Of a DNA stretch of 64,000 nucleotides, positions 40,307 to 51,228 are shown one piece after another (within the stretch, counting starts at the first letter, position 1; every line of letters begins with the position of its first letter). Under the pieces are notes generated by a model, which worked only from the letters and a program-made list of their open reading frames with translations, did no database searches and was not told where the DNA came from. This DNA comes from Asterias rubens (taxonomy: Eukaryota; Echinodermata; Asteroidea; Forcipulatida; Asteriidae). The position numbers and the translations under genes were made by a program. Location: positions 13,477,195-13,541,194 of the forward strand of contig NC_047068.1 in the NCBI RefSeq assembly GCF_902459465.1, read 5' to 3'.

Positions 40307-43300
40307 ACAACTACAAACAAACAAATAAACAAACAAATAAACAAACAAATAAACAAACAAATAAACAAACAAATAAACAAACAAATAAACAAACAAATAA
40401 ACAAACAAATAAACAAACAAATAAACAAACAAACAAACAAACAAATAAACAAACAAAAACATTCGCATGTTAGTCTCCACATAATGTAGGAAGAAACTAT
40501 AAATAAAATAGTAAACTTGCGGGTACAACCATGAAGCTATAACAACCACGTGTAAACCTCTTTTGTAAGTGTGGGCTCTGAGAAGAGCCGGTTTGGTCTC
40601 GACGTTTCGAACAGTATACTCTGCTCGTCTCCAGGAGAAACATTTGCTTAGGACAGAAGGTCAATGTATGGTGTACTCCCGAAGTGCTCTTTTGTTTTGC
40701 TTGCAGCGTGGTTAGTTACCTTCAAGTTGTCTGCTTAAAGGTTGCCTCATTTAACAAGGCCTGGTTCGGCCCCATGATCAACGATCGAGCAGTCTAGGTC
40801 TATCGATATGCATTACGCTACCTTGTCAAAGTGTTCAGAGGTTTTTAAAGGCACTGGCACTATTGGCAATTACTCAAAATAATTATTGGCATGAAAAAAA
40901 CCTTCTTGGTGACGACTATGGAGAGCTTTTGGAAGTATAACACATGGTGAGAAACGGCTCCCTCTGAAGTAACGCAGTTTTGAGAGAGGGGTAATTTCTC
41001 ACTCAATGAAAGGACTTGAGGCCTGAAGGCTTTTTTAGGTATCTGAAAGTATTGCAACAAGGGTGTTTTTTTCTTTCATTATTCTCATGCAACTTCCACG
41101 ACCAATTGAGTCCAAATGTGCACAGGTTTGTTATTTTATGCATATGTTGGGATACACAGAGTGAGAATACTTGTCTTTGAAAATAATTACCAAATGTGTC
41201 CAGTGCCCTTATTACGAAATTGCCACACTCGTCACCGTCGTTTCCGATTAAAAGTGCATTGTCAGCACGTTTCGTTACTGCATTATTTGTAATGGAAACA
41301 AGAAGGAAATAACTATATTATACATAAAACTAACCCCAACAACAACTCATACTGGAAATAGATTTCTAACTGATATTTAAATGCAAAGTTCGTTCTGCAA
41401 TACAAAAGTGATAGGCTAAGTGTAATCAAATAAATGTTGTATGACGTAAATGCTCCCCTGACAACGAGCGCGGGAAAAAAAAATGAAATACAACAAATTC
41501 TGGTTGTTTTGTTGTTGCTGGGAAACCATATCAATAATAATCTTCAGCTTGCTAAAAAGAACCTCTCGACACTCAACCGAAACGTGACATATCTTGTTAA
41601 GAGAAGAAGAAATTGTCCCCTACGTCTTGAGATGCGTCTAATATAAACTGTCTGGATGTCTAATGATCCAGTGCCTGTATCAGGGTCCAAGGTTCTAGTA
41701 TCCTTCTTTCAAAAACAATGCAAGAGGTGCATGTTTTAAAGGGCCTCACCACCTTTGGGAATATTATCAAAGACCAGTATTCTCACTTGGTGTATCCCAA
41801 CACAATGCAAAACGTAACAACTCTGTGAATATTTTGACTCATTGCAAATGAGTAATGAAAGAAAAAAAAACCTGTTTCACAAATTTGTGTGCTATCGAAT
41901 GTCTAATGAAAGTTAGCCTTGCTCAAGGCAGTCGTATTATTGTCTTCAGGTTTGAGGTCTTTCTCAAAACCTACCTCTTTCTAAAGAACTACGTTACTTC
42001 AGAGGGGGTCGTTTCTTACAAGGTTTTATACTATCAACCGCTCTCCATTGCTCATTACCTTTTTTTGCCTTTTAAAAAATTATTTTGAGTAGTTACCAAT
42101 AGTGTCCTGACCAGTGCCTTTAATCCGAGGGGGAGGATAGTTGTTTGTGATGTGATGAGTTCTTGGTAACGGTCTTAGAGATTAGAATATCTTGCAGTTC
42201 TTTATTAGGCACGTCTTGCCTGGTTTCCTTTACACCACCTTGATACGAACAAACACAGATGAGGAGGCTTTTAAGAAAGTGTAGAAATGAGGGTTGACCT
42301 TTAAGGAACACGAATTGCCCTGGATCGGTCGAGTTGGTCTTTGAAAAACGTTTGTAACCGTTTGTTATGAAATTCATAAGGTTGGAAAGATGTGGTAAAA
42401 GTAGAACACAATGATCCACACAAGTATCACTTGAAATTGCGTGGTTTTCCTTTTACCTCGTCGACTAACACGGTCAGCCATTTAGGAGTCAAATTTGGAA
42501 AACCGTGCAAATTGTGCGGATCAAATTGTATTATACTTTTAAAACATCTTTCCAACCATTATGCATGTTATAATAAACGGTTACAAACGTTTTTATATAC
42601 CAACTCGTCCGATCCAAGGCAATGTGTTCCTTTAAGGCTGGACAGGACGTACATTTAAAACAGAGAAGTCTTTATAATAGTACCGGGATTCTCCATCATT
42701 AACCTTAGTTGTATTTAAAAGCTAATATTATTTTTGAATGTTTATGACTGGATTAAATTGCATGACATTGTGTGTGGTGCATATAATGAAGACACCGTTT
42801 AGAGGCACCGGACACTATTAATTATTAATCAAAATAATTGTTGGCTTAAAAACTGACTTGGTAACGAACAAAAGAGAGCTGTTAATAGTATAAAACATTG
42901 TGGGAAACGGCTCCCTCTGAAGTAACGTAGTTTTTGAGAAAGAAGTAATTTCTCACCAAAATATTTAATTGAATCCGAGACCTCAGCTGCTGAGGTCTCG
43001 GATTCAGACATCTGAAAGCACACAACTTGTGCGACAAGGGTGTTTCTTCTTTCATTATTCTCTCGTACTTCGACGAGCAATTGAGTTCAAATTTTCAAAG
43101 GTGGATTTATTTTAAACACATGTCATGACACGGCGAAACGTGCGGAAACAAGGCTGGGTTTTCCCGTTATTTTCTCCCGACTCCGATGACCGATGGGCCT
43201 AAATTTTCACAGGTTTGTTATTTTAAATGTGGGCCTTTACTTAGACAATACTGTTTACCGATGTTGTGCGATTGCTTTAAGAAAGTTTGGGTGCTACGCG

Positions 43301-46300
43301 GTTGTATTTTTATTACATAGGTTGTTTTACCCGAAAGTCTGTATAGCTCTACTAAACAATTCGACGTATTATTTTTCTCCTTTTTGATACAATGCAAGTA
43401 ACAGCACATTATTATATATTTGTTACCATGAAAATATAACCCCGGTTGGCATGGTAACAGACATACACGCACTCAATCGAGCGGGAGATACTCCCGCACA
43501 TTAGCCACGCTCCCTTGCCAAGGGGTCGTGTACAGACCTGGCCGAGTGTGTTATAATATGCCGGTTTCCATCTAAGTTTCCATATATAAATGCATTGTAA
43601 TAGAGGGAAGTGATGGCAACGCGGTATTAGCCATTAGAGGCACCCTAGTCCTTTCCCCTAGTGTAAATAATACATGCTTTTTTGTGCAAGGTAACGGAAA
43701 GATATCAACAAGAATAAAAAGAGATGGATGTGCCGTGTAAACTAGAACACGAATCTTGACTTTTTTTCTTTCTTTTTTCAAATGAAAAACTTGGGACGTA
43801 GGTTTAGCTCGAGATAGGAATTGTGTGGTACTGGCCCGTTGCTCGTTGAGACAATAGACAATTTATATTTAATATATACTGTCCGCTCCGGACATTTTTG
43901 CATATGCAATCGTGTCCGGGGCTATGCAAAAACCGTCCGGTGGACATGTGCATGACTGTACATGTAAAGTGCGCGCGTAAGCGAGAGTGCATGCACTGAA
44001 CCCACGTAGTATATGCAGCATGAATATTCACGTAGTTTATGATTGCAGCGAATACCCAACAGCCGTACATTTCCCATGTCATTCATGACATGCACTTAGC
44101 TTGTACAAAAACGGCGTACGTGTTCCGTCGACCAAGGGCGTTTAATTTACTGCAAGGACGGTTTTGCACGGGGGCGGACACAACTGCATATGCAAATGTG
44201 TCCGGCCGGACACAATTGCATTATGCAGCAGCGTCCGGGCGGACACGATTGCATTATGCAAAACCGTCCGGCGGACGTTATTGCATATGCAATACTGTCC
44301 TCCGGATAGTATTGCATAGAGGACATTATTGCATGCGACACCGGTCTACCAGATTTCCTCCTCCCATTCTTAGGGGTCAACAGAATAATATTTGACACTG
44401 GTTCATCTTTGCTCCTGTATGCAGTGGGCAGCAAAACACATCCTTCTCTGTCTGATTTTTGCTGGAGCTTGGGTATAGGTTCCCATACAAGACTTTGTTG
44501 GTCAAAGATAAAGAGGAACACATATAAAGAGGACCTTTGTGTTCAAAATATTTGAGAAGATGTTTTATCAGGGTATGGAACGAACAAAATAAAGCCCAAC
44601 AGAAGTTTCCACACACCACAGGGATGCAAAAATATAAATGTATAGCTTTGATTGTGTATTTACGTATGGTTGTTTTTCTGCTCTTTTCATAAACTATCAG
44701 TAGGATCACCTATTTACCTGTTTGCAGGGAACGGTTGAATATTTTCTCTAACTTTTTTTTATTTCGTTTACAGATTGGGAGTGTTTAAATATCATCATGA
44801 ATCTATCCACCATGAAAAACGCCAAGGAGTTGTGTAAGTACCCCCCTCCATCACCTCTTTCCTTATTACTACACTTTTCACGACCCCGCCCAAGACTCTC
44901 GCCCGCTACAACGTTAATGGGTATGCCGCTTTCAGAGTTCCCGGGTAGGGAACCTTGTTGGTCAACAGCCTTGGGGATGAGGATGATCTCAAAACTAGAC
45001 TACCACGATTTAATTTTTCCGAGCGCCATTTTCTTTTGAAAGCAGCACATACGTCATGCATGAAGGAAAATAATGCATGTTTAGTGTTTCAAATCGATGA
45101 TGGTTGGGTGCATTGTGCTGTAAACCCAATTGGCTGACAGATCAAAATTCACATGAGTCTTAGAATCTTAAGAAACACACACACTACAAACTCAAACATT
45201 GCACTTAAGTAACTTATTAATGAAATGGAATCTGATTGTATCAGTAAACAGCAGTAGGTTATCGCTAAGCTTTTCACTAAACGTCAATGGAGCATAGAAA
45301 AATGGAGGAAGACTTCATAAGGAAGTTTTTAGTACGACGTTTTTATTAACACTGGCTTGGAACATGTGTCTTTGGTCTGTTCGTATAACACAAATCAATG
45401 TGCAAGAATATGTAACGAAAATGAGACAGACATATGGAGTTTCCAACGCTGTTAATGAGGAGTTGCACAATTAACTACAATGTGATTGCACGTGGTGATC
45501 TTTACTTATTAACGACTGCTTAAAAAATGTGTCAAAAGACTGACAAAGTTTGGACGTTGGTGGCAGCATCACATGCATCACCAAAGGGATCGTGTATAAT
45601 TATTGCCCTTTAAGGCAGTGAAGATCGTAGTTCATTAGAAAGTAAAGGCGAGTCTTTAAAAGATTAATAATCGTATACCCAAACTGCTTGATTACTTATT
45701 GACTGCCGACAGCTCCTTTGGCTGGGGCAATATCGAACAGGACAAAACCAACCGAGTTTACTCTAACAAAGGTTATAGAGACATCAGAAGGTTAGTGTTT
45801 TTGTTGCTTTTTTTCAACTTCTTTTTATTCACTCACGCAAATCTATTTCTCATAACATGATGAATTAACACTCATTCTGTGGCAGTTTTCTTGTATTTTT
45901 TTCTTAATCTTTCCGCAATTTTTATGTGTTCATTGCACATGTGCACTGGCAAGGAATGCCAACATTTAAAACTCGATGCACAAGTGACACCCATGACACT
46001 AATCAGAAAGAAGAAGCAAAACACAATTTTGGAAGAGGTTTTATTTTTTAACTTGAATATTAAATTGGTTTAAGTGTTTCGTCCGTCTGTCCGTATTCAC
46101 GTTTAGGCTTTTAGTCCTTGACGTATTTTTGTGTTCTACTATTGGCTTTAGACCTAGGCCTTATTAATACTTTTTTATCTGCAAATTAACATTCCTTTTG
46201 GTAAACCATTTGGATTAATTCCATTAAATATTTTGTTGATTTGTTTATTAACCTGCCATCTTTGTTAACATTTTGTTATTATTTTATTAACCTTAAACAA

Positions 46301-46826
46301 ATACACTAATTATTTTAACAACACTCCCTTCAGACCCCATCCCCCAAAAATAACAATGTTTTTAATGAGAAATAAAAGACTAACAAACAAAAAACTAACA
46401 CACAAAAACTTGTCGACCACGTGAGAACTCTTCTTTGTGATACCATTGTTTGCAACCGTAGTTATGGTTCCCGGAAAGCGGGGGCGCTCAAACTGACAAC
46501 AACAAAAACACGCTCACACATATACTGATCAATCATTGAACAATCTGCTGGAAAAAAACATTGTATACAAACAAGAAGAAGAATGCAGTATCTTAGAGTT
46601 ATAAATGCGGTTTTTTTTGGTAACGGGAAGAAAAATTATCACACGACTATGAATAGCATGTACGTCGATGTCATCTGCAGAAATCATAACTTTCTTTTTG
46701 ATGAGAAACAAATAATTTGACCCAGGAAGGGACATGCACAAATTAATTTTGTGATGTACTCAATATAGTCCTCGCGTTAAAATGTTGTGTTTTTATATTT
46801 GGCAGGGGTCTGGTTTTACACATTTC

Positions 46827-46857
<31 letters not shown>

Positions 46858-49800
46858 AGATAAGAACTTTATTATCCCACACGGGGGAAATTAAAACTGG
46901 CCTTGATTTAACAGTAAAGACAAAAACACTAAATAAATTGTATAACAATACACATACAGATAACAATATAAATTAAGAATATCAGGTATAAAAATATGTT
47001 TCTTGCATGGATTAACACAATTATGCACAGCAATATTTATATACAAGGTCAAATGTACACAAGAGAGGTCCTTAAAACCGACAACGACAGTTAATTTTTA
47101 TACTTTTGTGTAACCTTGACAGCCACTTGTAATCACTGTGTATGTCTAAAGATTTAAAATAAATAAATAAAAATAAATTACCTTCACAGTTTGATGACAT
47201 GTGAGTAAAGTTTGGGCTCTACAATTTTGTACGAAGATGTTTTTGCTTCATCCCTTGTTGTTGTGGCGTCCAATGACATCATGATGTCTTAAAATATACC
47301 AATTTTCCCCAAAGTGATGACATCAAATGTTTTGAATGTTGACAATTTTATTGCACTATAAGGTTATCGAACATAATGGCAAGTTAAAGTCAAATTATAC
47401 CATTTTAATGTGAGGTTAGAGATTTGTAATTTTCCCCTACTGACATGAGGACTCTATCGATTGAAAAATGAGTGCATCACAAAACTGAATTGGTAATTTC
47501 CCTTCCTCTTTTATGTTTTTACAATCTAAAGAATTGAAAAACAGAATCTTTTTAAAAGTGTAGACGTCCCGCGGGGTCTCATTCTTCAAAAATAGCTCTT
47601 GATATTGTAAAAATAATGAGCGCTTGATGCCCGCTGGGGCAGATAAAGGGCTACAAGTCAAGAAACTGGTATAGTAGGCCTATACTGTATTTTGTTATTA
47701 CTATGATTATTCAGAATAGTCTATTCCTGGAGATAAGAGTGGAGGGCGCACAGACCTGACAGATATATAGAATTGAATCTGAGGCAATTAGCAATTTCAA
47801 AATCCAAAGCGCGAACTCATTGGAATATAAGTAGACATAATGTATAAGTTTGCAAATCAGGAAAAAGCAAAATTGAAAGTTGTATTACTTATTTTTTTTA
47901 ATAGACAGTTGCCAATCACAAGGCCATCAAAAGGTCTCCCAAATGCAATGGTTTTTAAGTGCGAGATGTGTATTAGAAGAAGAAATATAAAAGTAGAAAG
48001 TAGGAAGATGACCATTGATAAAAAAAACCCGGCATTTAAAACATTTTGATGATAATTTGTTAGGGGTTAGATTTGAGGTATCGGAAATAACTTGGTTTGT
48101 GCTATGTAGAGCTATTTTCAAATCAGGCAATTTTTTGCCTCAGCTTTGCTGATTTGCGGTGTTGCCATATCATGCTTGGGTGTCCATGCTTACATTCTAA
48201 GCAATTTTCTAAGCAGCTTAATATTCTTTGCTTAGCTTTATTGTTGCCTCTTTTTCTCTCTCTCTGGTCTTGCTTTTTGTAGTACTGCTGTATAAAGCAA
48301 ACAAAAAAGCAGCAGCTGATATCATCGCAGGCAGTTTTTAAATGTATGTGACCACAGTGACATTGTTGGCCCACAGGTAGTTGTATGCTTGTTACCATCT
48401 AGGGTGACATAATTAGCTAATTGTACAACAAGCAGTCATGTAAAATCTTCCTTAATTCTTATCGACAATAATTTGTTTTATCTCTTCTGTAAATAACCCG
48501 GCAAACAGCCGTTCAGAGTTGAATTGACGTTATTTGAAACAACGGCCGCATTTTGAAGAAACGTCCACTAACACTCAGGTTTTAAACGTAATGCGAGCGG
48601 GCATTTTTAACTTATGTGTGTCTTTTGGGGCTCCCGTATCCCTTGATGAAGTCGGCAATAATTGTTCAGATTTAAATCGTTAATCTGGTAAGTTTGTATC
48701 AATGTGGTGTATATGTGAAGTAAAATGTGCACGGGTTTCTTAGGTAAATCTTAGCACAGAGAGGGACAATTTGTTTGTATCCAATTCTGGCACGGACACA
48801 TTTGTGACCATCCACCACCAATAGGCTGTAAAGTTGCACTTGTACATTGCAGAGCCTATTAAATTGTTTGGGTTTTCAAGAAATCTTTGAGAAATCTGAA
48901 TAAAAAAGTAGGTGGCTTTGAGAAATCATAACTTCGTCAAGAAAAGTTTGATTTAAATGTGGATGGTATCATTTTGAAGCTGATTACACACTCTCTCCAA
49001 AAATGCATTGAGCCCATAACAGTAAAAGTGTCAACTTTACAGCCCATTGGTGGTGGATGGTCACATTTGGCAATTATCAAAGACCATTATTCTCACTTGG
49101 TGTATCCCAACATATGCATAGAATAACTAACCTCGGAAAATTTGGACTAAATTGGTCATCGAAGTTGCAAGAGAATAATGCAAGAAAACACCATTTGTTG
49201 CACAAGTTTATGTGCCTACAGACAAAAGGTTTCAGGCCTGAAGTATTTTATTATTTGAGTGAGAAATTACCTCTTACTTAAAAAACTACGTTACTTCGGA
49301 GGGAGCCGTTTCTCTCAATGTTTTTACTTTATAAACAGCTCTCCATTACTCGTTACCAAAAGGTTTTTAGTGCTCAAAATAACTTGGAGCTATCACCTAC
49401 AGAGTCCAGTGCCTTAAACACATCTTAGCTGTTTGTGAATAACATTTGGCTTTATTACTAGAACACCATTAACATAAGAATACATTAATTATGTTTCGGA
49501 ATTATTACTAATTTCTTTGGAGAAACTAATTGTCTCTCTTGTTCACTTTTCATACTTCAACCTACAATCATGCACCCTTTTGCTGCATTTTATGCTAATT
49601 TATTGTTCTTTCATCAAATCATTGTTTCCAAGCATTCTTACACAGCATTATTAATGTTTAAACGCACCCACATGCGTGTGTGATCGGCAGACATGTTTTT
49701 TGAACTATCTGCTTAAAGTGCAATCGGTCTGTATGGGCCAGGAAAAGTCCTTATGGGAACAAATAGGGCCACCATGAAAAATATAAAATATGAAGACTCG

Positions 49801-51186
49801 GCATATACAATTATACACTGCAAGAACCGAGGTGTTACAATTGACACCGTGGGTATAGTCACATTAATATAGACAACTAAAGGGGGAATCCAAGTTAACA
49901 CCACAGGGTGTTGAAATAACACCAATGTAATTGTGTTGGCAAAAATAAGTGTTATTTTGTCACTAATGATGTAAATTTCGACCCATTTTCGGTAGATGTT
50001 TCACAATACATGTGGTGTCAGTTTTAACAGCCCAGTTTTTGCAGTGTTAGTAAAAAGGTTTAGCTACATGTTCGTTGATGACGTCATCACTGTTTGCCAA
50101 TTCTAGCTCGCGCACAGGGATATTAACATTGACAATGGTAAGTTTGATAAGCTGGGCAATTTTTCACATGACGTCCGCGAAAAAATATGTCCTACTCCCA
50201 CATTGACGTTCAGGTAAATACGTGTCGCTAAACTTTCACACATAATTTTTACTATCTTTACTATTTTTAGTTCCCGCATATCAAGTAAAATATTACTAAT
50301 TAAAATCATGAACCTAAAAGGAACATGTGAAAGAGGGGATTGCACAGTACGTTGAAGATAAAGGTTGTCTGTACAAACAACCGTTCCCATACCAATTAAG
50401 AAAACCCTGAACATTTCGGGCAGCGAACAATGTGAACATCGATTGTGAAGTGGAACATTTGCCATCAATCTGTTCTGCGACACAAGTCAATACCATAATG
50501 TTATTAATTTGTGATTAATTTGTTTTGTGTGTCTTTGTCTGTATTTTCTCTAGTATATTTCCAGTCGATGCTGGCATTTGAGCTGATTGGAGTTGCTGCA
50601 ACTCTAGCGGGATGTTGCGTTGCTGGTATAGCTATCTTCAAGCAGCAACCTCTAGCAGTACTCGTTGCTGCATTTACAATGTTCTTTTCAGGTGGGTAAT
50701 TTCTCATATTTAAGAGCAGTACTGCTCAATGATAGAACAACTTCGTCATCAACATTTGCACTGGAATAGTTTCGTTGATGTTGATTTTGCCGTTGCTGTT
50801 ACTGTTGTTGCTGCTACTGTTGATTGATGTGGCTATTGATATTGCTGTTGCTGCTGTTGCTGTTGTTGTTGTTGTTGATTGATGTGGCTATTGATATTGC
50901 TGTTGTTGTTGTTGCTGTTGTTGTTGTTGATTGATGTGGCTATTGATATTGCTGTTGCTGCTGTTGCTGTTGTTGTTGATTGATGTGGCTATTGATATTG
51001 CTGTTGCTGTTGTTGTTGTTGTTGATTGATGTGGCTATTGATATTGCTGTTGCTGCTGTTGCTGTTGTTGTTGATTGATGTGGCTATTGATATTGCTGTT
51101 GCTGTTGTTGTTGTTGTTGATTGATGTGGCTATTGATATTGCTGTTGCTGCTGTTGCTGTTGTTGTTGATTGATGTGGCTATTGAT

Positions 51187-51228
<42 letters not shown>

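Noticed and set aside
40228..40549. Frames of Asn-Lys-Gln-Thr or Phe-Val-Cys-Leu repeats on both strands
   Set aside because: Products of the CAAACAAATAAA microsatellite; every frame is open because the repeat lacks stops.
44039..44521. 118- and 124-codon frames on opposite strands
   Set aside because: Translations of the alternating palindrome array; residue patterns repeat with the DNA period.
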